Below are positions 35,457-45,093 of a DNA stretch of 64,000 bases, one piece after another. A program made the translations under genes and the position numbers. The notes beneath the pieces are model-generated. The model was given only the letters and a program-made list of their open reading frames with translations, searched no databases and had not been told where the DNA came from. The DNA is from Streptomyces fulvoviolaceus (lineage in GTDB: Bacteria > Actinomycetota > Actinomycetes > Streptomycetales > Streptomycetaceae), in assembly GCF_000718165.1 (NCBI RefSeq), contig NZ_JOEY01000033.1, positions 62,001 through 126,000 of the forward strand. The letters are read 5' to 3'. Numbering within the stretch: the stretch's first letter is position 1; each line of letters begins with the position of its first letter.

Positions 35457-37748
35457 TTACACGGCCGGCAGGGCGTATATCTCGGGCCCGTTGGTCACCA
35501 GCAGCCGGTTGCCCGAGAGGGCGACCTGCCACGGCTCACCCCAGTTGTCGCTGTCGGTGTAGGTCCAACGGAGCTTGCCGGTCCCGGCGTTCAGGGCGAC
35601 GAGGCCGCCGTCCAGGGAGCCGGTGGCCCCGTACAGGGACGTCCCCTTCTTCACGAACGTCTCCGGGCCGGAGATGTCCAGTTCGTCGCAGAGCCAGATC
35701 CGCTTGCCGGCGTTGATGTCGACCGCCCAGACGCCGCCGTCGTAGTCGCTGACGTAGAGCACGCCGTCGATGACGGTCGGGTTGTTGAAGCCGCGGCGGC
35801 CGTTGGGCTTCAGCGTCCAGCGGACCTTGCCGGTCTCCACGTCGACGGCCCTGAGCGTCTCGCCCGGCAGGAAGACCAGGTTCTTCGCGACCGTGGGCCG
35901 CCCGGTCCAGTCGTCACCGATCTTCTTGGTCCAGCACCGCCGGCCGAGGACCGTGACCCGTACGGTGAGATTGTTGTCGGAGCCGGCGTAGACCAGGTAC
36001 TTGCCGAAGACCGAGCCCGTGACGTCGTAGTCCTCGGTGCCCTTGCCGGTGGCTTCGTCACGCTCCCGCATCCACAGCTTCGTGCCCATGATGTGGCTGA
36101 CGGCGGCGATGGACGAGCGCTTCTTGGCGGCGCTCTCGAAGTCGGTGTAGTCGGTCGCCGTGACGTACACGTACTGGTCGTCGATGGCGATGGCCTTCTC
36201 GACGGCCAGCTTGCTGCCGAGCTGGCTGCGCCAGGCCTCCTCGCCGGTCTTGACGTCGTAGGCGACGAGCACTCCGTCGTACTCACCGTCGACCAGGAAC
36301 ACCTTGCCGTCGCGGAAGAGGAGCGGGGCGCCGGGGCGACAGATGCCGGACTTGGACCAGCGCACCTTGCCGGTCTTCACGTCGTACGCCACGAGCGGGT
36401 CGCCGCTGACCAGCAGCAGGCCGTCCTGGACGAGCAGCGGTACGGCCGCGGAGATGCTGTCCTCCGCGACCTTCTTGCGCCACAGCGGCTGGGGCGCCAC
36501 TCCGGCCGGCGGGGTCGTGAAGCTGTCCTCGGCGGGCTGGGCCGAACCGCCCTTGCCCGCCGCCGTGTCCTTCCCCTCGGTGGAGGTGTCGCCGTCCGAT
36601 CCCAGCCACCAGGCGGCACCGCCACCGACGGCCGCGACGGCCGCGGCACCGCCGAGCGCGAGGGACAGGACGCGGCGACGGGACGGAGCAGGGGTGGCGG
36701 CCGGGGCGGAGCCCAACTGGACGGTACCGGGCTGAGGAGGGCCGTATCCGGGGGCGGGCGGGGCGGGCGGATAGCCATAGCCCGGTGCGGGCACGGGAGC
36801 GCCGTATCCGGGAGCGGGCGGATAGCCGTAGGCCGGGGCCTGCGGAGGCTGCGGTGCCTCCAGATCCAGGATCCCCGCCGCATGGGTCGCGATCGTCGAC
36901 GACACCGCCGACGGAAGCCAGTCGCGCAGCACGCCCTCGACGCCCTGCGGGGCCAGCGCCGCCACGATCTCGGCGGGGGCCGGCCGCTGCGCCGGGTCCT
37001 TCTGCAGACAGGCGCGGATCAGACCGAGCAGGGACGGCGGTACGTCCGCCAGGTCCGGCTCCCCGTGCACGACCTGGTACAGCAGCGCCGCGTGCGAGGC
37101 GGCACCGGCACCGAAGGCGCCGCGGCCGTTCGCCGCGAAGGCCAGCACCCCGCCCAGCGAGAAGACGTCGCCCGCCGGTCCCACGTCCTGGCCCAGCGCC
37201 TGCTCCGGCGGCATGTAACCCGGTGAACCGACCACAACTCCCGTCTGGGTCATACGGTTTCCGTCCACCGCCCGTGCGATGCCGAAGTCGATGACGCGCG
37301 GCCCGTCGGCCGCGAGCAGGACGTTCGAGGGCTTGAGGTCGCGGTGGATCAGACCCGCCGCGTGGATCTCCTGGAGCGCGGCGGCGAGGCCGGCGGCCAG
37401 TGCGCGCACGGTCCGCTCCGGCATCGCGCCGTGCGCGTCGACCACGTCCGTGAGATCGGGGCCGAGCACGTACGACGTCGCCAGCCACGGCAGCGCGGCA
37501 TTCGGGTCGGCGTCCACGACGGGAGCGGTGTAGCGGCCGGACACCGCCTTCGCGATCTCGACCTCGTGCCGGAAGCGGTCCCGGAAGCCGGCGTCCGCCG
37601 CCAGGTCCGGGCGGACGACCTTCACCGCGACGGTCCGGCCACCGGGAGAACGGGCCAGGTAGACGCGTCCCATGCCGCCGGCCCCGAGTCGGCGCAGCAT
37701 GCGGTAGCTGCCCAACTCCCGTGGATCGTCGGGCTGCAGTGTCTCCAT
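35457..37748 (-). CDS. Hanks-type Ser/Thr kinase with extracytoplasmic PQQ-like propeller
   Basis: 763-aa receptor-like kinase. The kinase domain (14-270) has the glycine loop RLGAGGMGRVYLAR, the Lys in TVAVKVV, catalytic loop HRDLKPSN, DFG and activation-loop SPGYMPPEQ. A Pro/Tyr/Gly-rich linker follows (APGYGYPPAP type repeats), then one TM helix near residue 365-385. Outside lies a PQQ/outer-membrane-assembly-type beta-propeller with repeated V-x-AYDVKTGKVRW blades. It could sense an extracellular ligand. A second kinase gene lies 73 bp upstream on the same strand, so they may be co-expressed paralogues. Confidence 0.9.
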   Translation of the reverse strand: METLQPDDPRELGSYRMLRRLGAGGMGRVYLARSPGGRTVAVKVVRPDLAADAGFRDRFRHEVEIAKAVSGRYTAPVVDADPNAALPWLATSYVLGPDLTDVVDAHGAMPERTVRALAAGLAAALQEIHAAGLIHRDLKPSNVLLAADGPRVIDFGIARAVDGNRMTQTGVVVGSPGYMPPEQALGQDVGPAGDVFSLGGVLAFAANGRGAFGAGAASHAALLYQVVHGEPDLADVPPSLLGLIRACLQKDPAQRPAPAEIVAALAPQGVEGVLRDWLPSAVSSTIATHAAGILDLEAPQPPQAPAYGYPPAPGYGAPVPAPGYGYPPAPPAPGYGPPQPGTVQLGSAPAATPAPSRRRVLSLALGGAAAVAAVGGGAAWWLGSDGDTSTEGKDTAAGKGGSAQPAEDSFTTPPAGVAPQPLWRKKVAEDSISAAVPLLVQDGLLLVSGDPLVAYDVKTGKVRWSKSGICRPGAPLLFRDGKVFLVDGEYDGVLVAYDVKTGEEAWRSQLGSKLAVEKAIAIDDQYVYVTATDYTDFESAAKKRSSIAAVSHIMGTKLWMRERDEATGKGTEDYDVTGSVFGKYLVYAGSDNNLTVRVTVLGRRCWTKKIGDDWTGRPTVAKNLVFLPGETLRAVDVETGKVRWTLKPNGRRGFNNPTVIDGVLYVSDYDGGVWAVDINAGKRIWLCDELDISGPETFVKKGTSLYGATGSLDGGLVALNAGTGKLRWTYTDSDNWGEPWQVALSGNRLLVTNGPEIYALPAV

Positions 37749-37821
37749 GGTGGTCGTTCCCCGTCCCCGTCGTGATCGTGTTCATGTTCGTGTTCACCGA
37801 CGGGGACACAGTAGTCAGCGC

Positions 37822-39453
37822 CTAGTTGACCTTCGACATCCGTGCCTCGGGATTGCCCTCGGCCGCGCTCTCCGAGGTGTAGTCGAGGTCGTCCCCCACG
37901 GGCTTGATCCGGACGGTGTGAGCCGTCGGATTGCACCCCGAGTGGTTGTCCTTGGCCCCCACGGAGGTCGCGACGAGCTCGGTCTTCGTCACCTTCTTCA
38001 GGGTGAGGATGTCGTTGCAGACCCCGCCGAGCACGTCCGTCTGCCGCATCCTGCCCAACTCATCACCGACGGCCGCCTCTTTGACGGTCAGCCGGAAGGT
38101 GCCCATGGGCAGGGTGCCGTCGAGGCCCGTGGCCTGGCCCTCCCAGGTGCCGAGGTAGCGGGCCGGGACCTCGGAGGGCACGCTCGCGGCCGCGCTGGAC
38201 GCGTCGGTCGGCGGTGAGGAGTAGGAGGAGTCGGAACCTGCCGAGGAGTCGTTGTCGTCCTTCGGCAGCAGATCGAGCACGAACACCGACCCCACCGTCA
38301 CCGCGGCAAAAGCCCCCGCGACGGCGAGCGCCACCGTGCAGCTCAGCCGCCGACCCCGCCCGACGGTCTCGGAGCCGGCCGCGACGGTGACGGAGAACTT
38401 CCCCGGCCCGGGCCGCTGATCGGACGGCGGCACGGTGTCGGCGACCGGCCGCTGCTCGGGAACCGCGGGCATCACGGGCATCACCGGCGGCGGCCCGAAC
38501 TCCCCCACCGACGGACTGCTGAACCCCACCGGCCCGGACGCGCTCTCCTTCACGTCCGCCGTCTCGAGATTCAGCAGCTGTACGGCGCCACGACTGACCT
38601 GCTCGACCAGCGCCCCCGGCAGCCACCCGCCCGCGACCAGCCGAGCCGCCCCCTCCGGAGCCAGCCGCCGGGCCACCTCACCCGGCGTGGGCCGCTCGCC
38701 CGGCTCCTTCGCCAGACAGGCCTCCGCCACCTCCCTCAACTCACCGCTCAGCGAGCCGAGTTCGGGCTCCTCATGGACGACCTTGTAGAGCAGCGCGGCC
38801 GACGAGTCCCCCGGGAAGGGCGGCTGCCCGGTGGCCGCGTACGCCAGCACCGCCCCGAGGGAGAAGACGTCCGCCGTGCCGGCCACCCCCTTGCTCAGGA
38901 TCTGCTCGGGCGACATGTAGCCGGGCGAGCCGATCGAGACACCGGTGGAGGTCAGGGACGCGGTGCCGTCCGTGGCCCGCGCGATGCCGAAGTCGATGAG
39001 CAGGGGCCCGTCCAGAGTGAGCAGCACATTGGACGGCTTCACATCCCGGTGCACAAGCCCCAGTTCGTGCACCGCCGCCAGCGCTTCGGCGAGCCCCGCC
39101 CCCAGGGCTCGTACGGAATGGGCGGGCAGCGGACCACCGTCCGCGACCGCGGCGGAAAGGGAGGGACCGGCCGCGTACGCCGTGGCCACCCACGGGACGC
39201 CGGCCTCGGGGTCCGCGTCGAGCACCGGCGCCGTCCACGCACCGCCCACCCGCCGCGCCGCCTCGACCTCGCGGCGGAAACGGGCGCGGAACTCCTCGTC
39301 GAGCGCGAAGTGCGGATGCACGATCTTGACCGCGACCGTGCGGCCCCCGGCACTGCGGCCGAGGTAGACGCGACCCATCCCACCGGACCCGAGCCGGCCG
39401 AGCAGCCGGTAGGGCCCCACGACGGTGGGCTCGTCGACTCCGAGCGGCTGCAT
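37822..39453 (-). CDS. Hanks-type Ser/Thr kinase with single-pass anchor
   Basis: 543-aa receptor-like kinase from ATG 39453, which follows GGGGGACGG. The kinase core has RLGSGGMGRVYLGR, VAVKIV, HRDVKPSN, DFG and SPGYMSPEQ. After a Pro-rich linker (PPPVMPVMPAVPEQRP), a TM helix (TVALAVAGAFAAVTVGSVFVL) leads to a 170-residue exposed domain with a Ser-rich stalk and one conserved-looking Cys pair (GGVCNDI, SGCNPTA). It differs from its neighbour in the sensor domain only; the kinase domains are clear paralogues. The exposed domain is not a PASTA or PQQ module. Confidence 0.9.
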   Translation of the reverse strand: MQPLGVDEPTVVGPYRLLGRLGSGGMGRVYLGRSAGGRTVAVKIVHPHFALDEEFRARFRREVEAARRVGGAWTAPVLDADPEAGVPWVATAYAAGPSLSAAVADGGPLPAHSVRALGAGLAEALAAVHELGLVHRDVKPSNVLLTLDGPLLIDFGIARATDGTASLTSTGVSIGSPGYMSPEQILSKGVAGTADVFSLGAVLAYAATGQPPFPGDSSAALLYKVVHEEPELGSLSGELREVAEACLAKEPGERPTPGEVARRLAPEGAARLVAGGWLPGALVEQVSRGAVQLLNLETADVKESASGPVGFSSPSVGEFGPPPVMPVMPAVPEQRPVADTVPPSDQRPGPGKFSVTVAAGSETVGRGRRLSCTVALAVAGAFAAVTVGSVFVLDLLPKDDNDSSAGSDSSYSSPPTDASSAAASVPSEVPARYLGTWEGQATGLDGTLPMGTFRLTVKEAAVGDELGRMRQTDVLGGVCNDILTLKKVTKTELVATSVGAKDNHSGCNPTAHTVRIKPVGDDLDYTSESAAEGNPEARMSKVN

Positions 39454-39515
39454 GACGACCGTCCCCCTATCCCCCGTACGCCTGGCAGCAGCGTAGTGCG
39501 GAAGCCGTCCTCTCT

Positions 39516-40558
<1,043 letters not shown>

Positions 40559-40648
40559 AGTCGTTTTCAGACGTATGCAGTTGTGCGGCACTGTTTTCAC
40601 AATCGCAGGTTCTGGAGCAGGGCAACCCTTTGGGCCCAAGGAGGGCTT

Positions 40649-40852
40649 ATGGCTACCGGAACCGTGAAGTGGTTCAACGCCGAAAAGGGCTTTGGCTTCA
40701 TCGCCCAGGAGGGCGGCGGCCCCGACGTCTTCGTCCACTACTCCGCGATCAACGCGAGCGGCTTCCGCTCGCTGGAGGAGAACCAGGCGGTCTCCTTCGA
40801 CGTGACCCAGGGCCCGAAGGGCCCGCAGGCGGAGAACGTCACCCCCGTCTGA
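40649..40852 (+). CDS. Cold-shock domain protein
   Basis: 67-aa CspA-family nucleic-acid chaperone. RNP1 is KGFGFIAQ and RNP2 is VFVHYSAI, with the usual opening [19 protein letters not shown] 40649 follows AAGGAGGGCTT, a strong ribosome site. It destabilises RNA secondary structure; in Streptomyces several paralogues exist and not all are cold-induced. Confidence 0.96.
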   Translation: MATGTVKWFNAEKGFGFIAQEGGGPDVFVHYSAINASGFRSLEENQAVSFDVTQGPKGPQAENVTPV

Positions 40853-40909
40853 GCTGAGTCTCAGGTCTCGGAGTCCGGGCGCTTGATCCGGAACTGATTG
40901 CAGTACCCA

Positions 40910-40942
40910 AGGAGCCCCGTGCCGCACGGCAGCGGGGCTCCT
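40910..40942 (+). terminator. Intrinsic terminator of the cold-shock gene
   Basis: A 10-bp stem (AGGAGCCCCG / CGGGGCTCCT) with a 13-base loop, followed by TGCCTTTTC. This is one of the few terminators here with a T run. It also lies just past the stop of the convergent XRE-cupin gene. Confidence 0.85.
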
Positions 40943-40972
40943 GCCTTTTCGCTTCTCGTTTCTTCCTGAGCT

Positions 40973-41539
40973 TCAGATGTGCTGCATGACCAGCACGAAC
41001 GTCGTCCCGGGCGCGAGCGCCTCGTACGAGTGCGCCACATCCCCGCGGTAGGACATGTAGTCCCCGGGCGCCAGCTCGGCCTCCTCCCCCGCCGGCCCGG
41101 CCTTCACCCTCCCCGTGCTCACGATCAGGTGCTCCACCGAACCCGGAATGTGCGGCTCCGACTCGCGTACGGCCCCCGGCTCGGCCCGCAGGTGGTAGAT
41201 GTCCCGCCGCGCCCCGGGCGGGCTGGCGGACAGCAGGGTGGCCGCGTACTCGGCCTTCTCGGAGGCGACGGTCGGCCCCTGTCCGGCCCGGATCACCTGC
41301 ACGGACGGCGTCGGCGGCTCCACCAGCGCGCTGAACGGCACCCCGAGCGCGACCCCCAGCGCCCACAGCGTCTCCACGCTCGGATTTCCGCTCGCCGCCT
41401 CCAGCTGCGACAGCGTGGACTTCGCGATGCCCGCCCGTTTGGCCAGTTCGGAGAGGGAGAGCCCGGCTCGGGTGCGCTCGCGCCGGAGCGCGGCGGCGAT
41501 CCAGCCCAGGGGGAGCCGGGGCGGTACGTCGGACATCAT
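40973..41539 (-). CDS. XRE-cupin transcriptional regulator, probable azlCD repressor
   Basis: 188-aa regulator. The N-terminal HTH (GLSLSELAKRAGIAKSTLSQLEAASGNPSVETLWALG) is followed by a C-terminal cupin (HIPGSVEHLIVSTGRV, LAPGDYMSYRGDVAHSYEAL) that may bind a small ligand. It is divergent from azlCD across 65 bp that hold two TGTTC/GAACA-type palindromes, so it probably controls both itself and azlCD. Two consecutive ATG codons (41539 and 41536) are possible starts. Confidence 0.87.
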   Translation of the reverse strand: MMSDVPPRLPLGWIAAALRRERTRAGLSLSELAKRAGIAKSTLSQLEAASGNPSVETLWALGVALGVPFSALVEPPTPSVQVIRAGQGPTVASEKAEYAATLLSASPPGARRDIYHLRAEPGAVRESEPHIPGSVEHLIVSTGRVKAGPAGEEAELAPGDYMSYRGDVAHSYEALAPGTTFVLVMQHI

Positions 41540-41559
41540 GTTCGCTCCATCGGTACGAC

Positions 41560-41605
41560 TGTTCGCCTTGACGAACGCAGCCTCGTCTGTTCATTGTAGA
41601 GAACA
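41560..41605. promoter_or_regulatory. Two candidate operators between the regulator and azlC
   Basis: GTTCG-N6-CGAAC (41561-41576, preceded by T) and TGTTC-N8-GAACA (41588-41605) are similar inverted repeats with TGTTC half-sites. They are the likely binding sites of the XRE-cupin protein. The second runs into the azlC ATG at 41605, so repression there would block the start region directly, or the azlC message may be leaderless. Confidence 0.5.
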
Positions 41606-42294
41606 TGCGTACGGCACAGCGAACGCCAATGTTCCTCCGGCATCCGGAGCTGATCCGCGACGCCTCCCTCGTCTGGCTCGCCAGTGGCGTCGTCGGTGTC
41701 TCCTTCGGTGCGATCGCCGTCACCGGCGGGCTGCCCGTGTGGGTGCCGGTGGTGATGTCCCTCGTCGTGTACGCGGGCTCCGCCCAGTTCAGCGCGGTCG
41801 GTGTGCTGCTGGCCGGGGGCGGGCCGTTCGCCGCGGCGGCCACCGGGCTGCTGCTCAACACGCGGACGGTGGCCTTCAGTCTGGCCGTCGCCGAGAGCAT
41901 CGGCCGCGGCCGGCTCGCCCGCCTCCTCGGCGCCCACCTCGTCACCGACGAGACGGTCGCCTTCGCCCTCGCCCAGACCGACCCGGCCCGGCGGCGGGCG
42001 GCCTTCTGGATCTCCGGGGTCGGTCTGTTCGCCGTGTGGAACGCGGGTGTCCTACTGGGCGCGCTCGCCGGGAGCGCCCTGGGCGACACCGGCACATACG
42101 GCCTCGACGCCGCCTTCCCCGCCGTACTCGTCGCCCTGGTGCTGCCCGCCCTGCGCACGGATTCGGCCGTACGACGGTCCGCGCTGCTCGGCGCCGCGCT
42201 GGCCCTGGCGGTGACGCCGGCCGTCCCCGCGGGGGTACCGGTGCTGGTGGCGCTGGCGGGGCTGGCGGTGTACGGCCGTAGGAGGACCGCATGA
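41605..42294 (+). CDS. azlC: AzlC family branched-chain amino acid exporter, large subunit
   Basis: 229-aa inner-membrane protein with about eight hydrophobic helices and the family hallmark YAGSAQFSAVGVLLAGG near residue 55, then LLLNTRTVAFSLAVAE and HLVTDETVAFAL. Works with AzlD to export branched-chain amino acids or analogues. ATG 41605 has almost no leader; ATG 41629 is an alternative start. The stop overlaps the azlD ATG (ATGA). Confidence 0.88.
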   Translation: MRTAQRTPMFLRHPELIRDASLVWLASGVVGVSFGAIAVTGGLPVWVPVVMSLVVYAGSAQFSAVGVLLAGGGPFAAAATGLLLNTRTVAFSLAVAESIGRGRLARLLGAHLVTDETVAFALAQTDPARRRAAFWISGVGLFAVWNAGVLLGALAGSALGDTGTYGLDAAFPAVLVALVLPALRTDSAVRRSALLGAALALAVTPAVPAGVPVLVALAGLAVYGRRRTA

Positions 42295-42605
42295 ACGCGA
42301 CGGTCGCCATGATGCTGGCGCTCGCGGTCGGGACGTACGCCTTCCGGCTGGTCGGACCCGCGTTGCACGGGCGGGTCGAACTGCCCGCCCGGGTCCAGGA
42401 GTTGCTGTCCGCCGGAGCGATCGTCCTGCTCGTCGCGCTGCTGGCCACGGGGGCGTTGACCGAGGGCGGGGGGTTCGCGGGGTGGGCACGGCCGGCCGGG
42501 GTGCTGGTGGGCGGTGTGCTGGCGTGGCTGCGGGCGCCGTTCGTGGTGGTGGTGCTGGGGGCGGCGGGGGCGACTGCCTTGCTGCGGGCGGTGGGGGTGG
42601 CGTGA
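42291..42605 (+). CDS. azlD: AzlD family branched-chain amino acid exporter, small subunit
   Basis: 104-aa partner of AzlC with three or four transmembrane helices. VGTYAFRLVGPALHGRVELP is the family N-terminus and FVVVVLGAAGATALLRAVG the last helix. Its ATG overlaps the azlC stop, so the pair is translationally coupled. Confidence 0.87.
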   Translation: MNATVAMMLALAVGTYAFRLVGPALHGRVELPARVQELLSAGAIVLLVALLATGALTEGGGFAGWARPAGVLVGGVLAWLRAPFVVVVLGAAGATALLRAVGVA

Positions 42606-42645
42606 GGCGGGCCGTTGTCAGTGGCGGTGGATAGGGTCCCCCGCC

Positions 42646-43278
42646 ATGACCGACTTCGTTGCCGCCACTCGCACCTTCTACGACGCCATCGCCGAGGACT
42701 ACGCCGACCGCTTCCGGGACGAGCTCGTCACCACACCGCTGGACCGGGCGGTGCTCGCCGGGTTCGCGGAACTCGTGGGGGACGGTGGGGAGGTGGCCGA
42801 CCTGGGGTGCGGACCAGGGCGGGTCACGGGACGCCTCGCCTCCCTCGGGCTGTCCGTCTTCGGGGTCGACCTGTCGGAGTCGATGCTCGCGATCGCGCGG
42901 CGGGAGAACCCCGGGCTGCGGTTCGAGCAGGGGTCGATGCTGGAGCTGGACCTGCCGGATGCCGCGCTCGCGGGCGTGGTGGCCTGGTACTCGACCATCC
43001 ACACCCCTGTGGATGAACTCCCCTCCCTCTTCGCCGAGTTGCGGCGGGTCCTGGCGCCGGGTGGCCACCTCCTCGTCGCCTTCCAGGCCGGCGACGAGGA
43101 CCGGCACCACGACCGGCCCTGGGGTCACCCGGTGGCGCTGACCTTTCTGCGGAGGCGGCCGGAGCTGATCGCCGGGCTGCTTCAGGCGGCCGGGTTCGCG
43201 CTCATCTCGCGGACGGTGCGCGAACCGGACCGGGGGGAGGTGTCGCAGCAGGCGTTCCTGATCGCCCGGCGGGACTAG
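42646..43278 (+). CDS. Class I SAM-dependent methyltransferase
   Basis: 210-aa methyltransferase. SAM-binding motif I is VADLGCGPGRVTGRLASLG, motif II VFGVDLSESML, and a later LPDAALAGVVAWYSTIH. N-terminal TFYDAIAEDYADRF is common in this group. ATG 42646 lies 40 bp after azlD; the frame is open upstream into azlD without domain content. Its stop overlaps that of the FAD-dehydrogenase remnant on the other strand. Substrate unknown. Confidence 0.82.
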   Translation: MTDFVAATRTFYDAIAEDYADRFRDELVTTPLDRAVLAGFAELVGDGGEVADLGCGPGRVTGRLASLGLSVFGVDLSESMLAIARRENPGLRFEQGSMLELDLPDAALAGVVAWYSTIHTPVDELPSLFAELRRVLAPGGHLLVAFQAGDEDRHHDRPWGHPVALTFLRRRPELIAGLLQAAGFALISRTVREPDRGEVSQQAFLIARRD

Positions 43279-43347
43279 AGAACTCCCGCGATATCCCGGG
43301 CCGCGATGTACCCGAACGTCATCGCCGGGCCGATCGTCGAGCCCGGC
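43275..43347 (-). pseudogene. 3' remnant of an FAD-dependent dehydrogenase cut by an insertion element
   Basis: The minus strand ends FCSPGSTIGPAMTFGYIAAR then DIAGVL and a TAG stop at 43277-43275. GxTxGPAMTFGYIAAR is the C-terminal FAD-contact signature of the 3-ketosteroid dehydrogenase/fumarate-reductase flavoprotein family. Reading upstream, the similarity stops where the tnpB element begins at about 43348. I find no matching N-terminal part on the far side of the element, so the rest was deleted or moved. Confidence 0.72.
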
Positions 43348-43439
43348 GAACAGAAGTTCTTTCATCGAATGCGTGACTGCAGCGTGCGACGTTCGTTGGG
43401 TGAGGCGATGGGGGTTTCGGCTGGGTAGGGGGTGAACCG

Positions 43440-45071
43440 ATGGGCCAGGTACGGGAGTTGGCAGCGCCATTCGTGGTGCCCGGCCCTACCGGGGTAGCGG
43501 TCCGGGACCGGCTCAAACACCTGACGGCTGAGGACGAGAACGTATTGCGCGCGGTGGGTGCACATCTGGGGCGACTCGCGTCGAAGGATCTCAGGGCCCG
43601 GTGCACGGACGGCCCGGGGCACAACGGCGACCGGTGGGCGGCCCGCAAGCGGGCGCTGACCGCCGATTCCTCTTCGCGCTGGGCTGGCAGCCTCACCAAG
43701 CACACGCACAACCAGTGGGCGCTGTCTCGTCGCTGTCAGCTCGCGCACATCCGCGGCCTTGAGGCCGGGGTCCGCATGCTCCGGCACCGGCTGTCGCTGC
43801 CGATCGGGCAGCGTGGCTCCAAGCGGGCCCCCGGCGGCTACCGCTCCCGGCGGGAGTGGCATGCGAAGTCCCGCCGCCTGGCCTGCCTTGAGACCCGCCT
43901 GGAAACGGCCCGCGCGGGCTGGGAGGCCGGGCAGGTGCGAGTGGTACGGGGCGGCAAACAGCTTCTCGTCACACGTCACCACCTTGCCAAAGCCGATCTC
44001 ACCGAACGGGAATGGCGCGAGCGGTGGGAGGCTGAACGCTGGTATCTCGCCGCAGACGGTGAGAGCGGGAAGCGGTACGGCAACGAGACCATCCGGGTCG
44101 CACCCGACGGCGCGATCAGCATCAAACTCCCCGCGCCGCTGGCCCATCTGGCCAACGCCCCGCACGGCCGGTACGTCCTCACCACCCGCGTGCGGTTCCA
44201 GCACCGGGGCGAGGAATGGGCCGACCGCATCACCGCCGACCGAGCCGTGGCCTACCGCATCCACTACGACGTGCAGCGCGGCCGCTGGTACCTCACCGCG
44301 TCCTGGCAACACCCGGTCGTACAGACCATCCCGCTGGAGGCGGCCCGCGCACGCGGCATGATCGGCATCGACACCAACGCCGACCACTTCGCCGCCTACC
44401 AGCTCGACCGGCACGGCAACCCGGTCGGTGACCCGCACCGCTTCTTCTTCGACCTGACCGGCAGCACCAGCCATCGGGACGCACAGCTCCGGCATGCCAT
44501 CACCCGACTACTGCACTGGGCCGAGCGTGTCGGCGTCACGGCGATCGGCATCGAGAACCTGGACTTCACCGCCGAGAAGTCCCGTGAGAAGCATGGCGGA
44601 CGCAAGCGGTTCCGACAGCTCATCTCCGGAATGCCCACGGCCAGACTCAAGAACCGCCTCGTCTCCATGGCCTCTCAATACGGCCTGGCCATCGTGGCCG
44701 TCGACCCGGCCTACACCTCGGTCTGGGGCGCCCAACACTGGCAGCAGCCCCTCACCAGCGCAACGCGCATCATGACCCGTCACGATGCGGCAAGCATCGC
44801 GATCGGACGACGCGCCCTGGGGCACCCGATCCGACGACGGACGGCACCGCCCCGGCACCACCAGAGCGATGGTGCCGGGCATCGGACCGTCCAGGCCGCC
44901 TCGGGAACCCCAGGACGTGAGGAAACCCGCCGCTGCATTCCCGGACCGCGCACACGATGCGCGCCACCCGGCCGCGGAGCGAAAGCGGGCGACCAGCGTA
45001 CCCAACACCGTTCGGGGCACGCGGCTGAGCAGCAGTCCTGGCAACAGGACGCACTCCCACTCAGTCCTTAA
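43440..45071 (+). CDS. tnpB: TnpB-family RNA-guided nuclease, lacking the zinc ribbon
   Basis: 543-aa TnpB-like protein. RuvC-I lies in GMIGIDTNADHFAAY (Asp311), RuvC-II in AIGIENLDFTAEKSR (Glu372) and RuvC-III in RHDAASIAIGRRALG (Asp449), so all three catalytic acids are present. The four-cysteine zinc finger normally between II and III is absent: no Cys occurs between residues 372 and 449. After residue 461 comes an 80-residue basic, low-complexity tail coded where an omega-RNA would be expected. The family acts as a guide-RNA-directed DNA nuclease helping the element persist. No tnpA is nearby. Confidence 0.85.
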   Translation: MGQVRELAAPFVVPGPTGVAVRDRLKHLTAEDENVLRAVGAHLGRLASKDLRARCTDGPGHNGDRWAARKRALTADSSSRWAGSLTKHTHNQWALSRRCQLAHIRGLEAGVRMLRHRLSLPIGQRGSKRAPGGYRSRREWHAKSRRLACLETRLETARAGWEAGQVRVVRGGKQLLVTRHHLAKADLTEREWRERWEAERWYLAADGESGKRYGNETIRVAPDGAISIKLPAPLAHLANAPHGRYVLTTRVRFQHRGEEWADRITADRAVAYRIHYDVQRGRWYLTASWQHPVVQTIPLEAARARGMIGIDTNADHFAAYQLDRHGNPVGDPHRFFFDLTGSTSHRDAQLRHAITRLLHWAERVGVTAIGIENLDFTAEKSREKHGGRKRFRQLISGMPTARLKNRLVSMASQYGLAIVAVDPAYTSVWGAQHWQQPLTSATRIMTRHDAASIAIGRRALGHPIRRRTAPPRHHQSDGAGHRTVQAASGTPGREETRRCIPGPRTRCAPPGRGAKAGDQRTQHRSGHAAEQQSWQQDALPLSP

Positions 45072-45077
45072 GAACGG

Positions 45078-45093
45078 TCTTGAGAAGTCAAGA
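45078..45093. repeat. Right-end hairpin of the tnpB element
   Basis: TCTTGA-GAAG-TCAAGA is a perfect 6-bp stem with a tetraloop. It starts 6 bp after the tnpB stop and overlaps the stop codon of the convergent DUF6817-like gene. It is the likely boundary and omega-RNA 3' hairpin. Confidence 0.5.

Larger units (their letters stand above)
43348..45093 (+). mobile_element. IS200/IS605-superfamily element with tnpB only
   Basis: A single tnpB gene and no tnpA. Left-end candidate: a short hairpin GAAC-AGAA-GTTC at 43348-43359, exactly where the dehydrogenase remnant ends. Right-end candidate: TCTTGA-GAAG-TCAAGA at 45078-45093, just after tnpB. Subterminal hairpins without terminal inverted repeats suit this superfamily. 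Exact ends are inferred, and the element would need a TnpA in trans to move. Confidence 0.6.

Noticed and set aside
43440..45071. Catalytically dead TnpB repressor (TldR-like)
   Set aside because: All three RuvC acidic residues are present, so loss of nuclease activity is not supported, although the zinc ribbon is missing.
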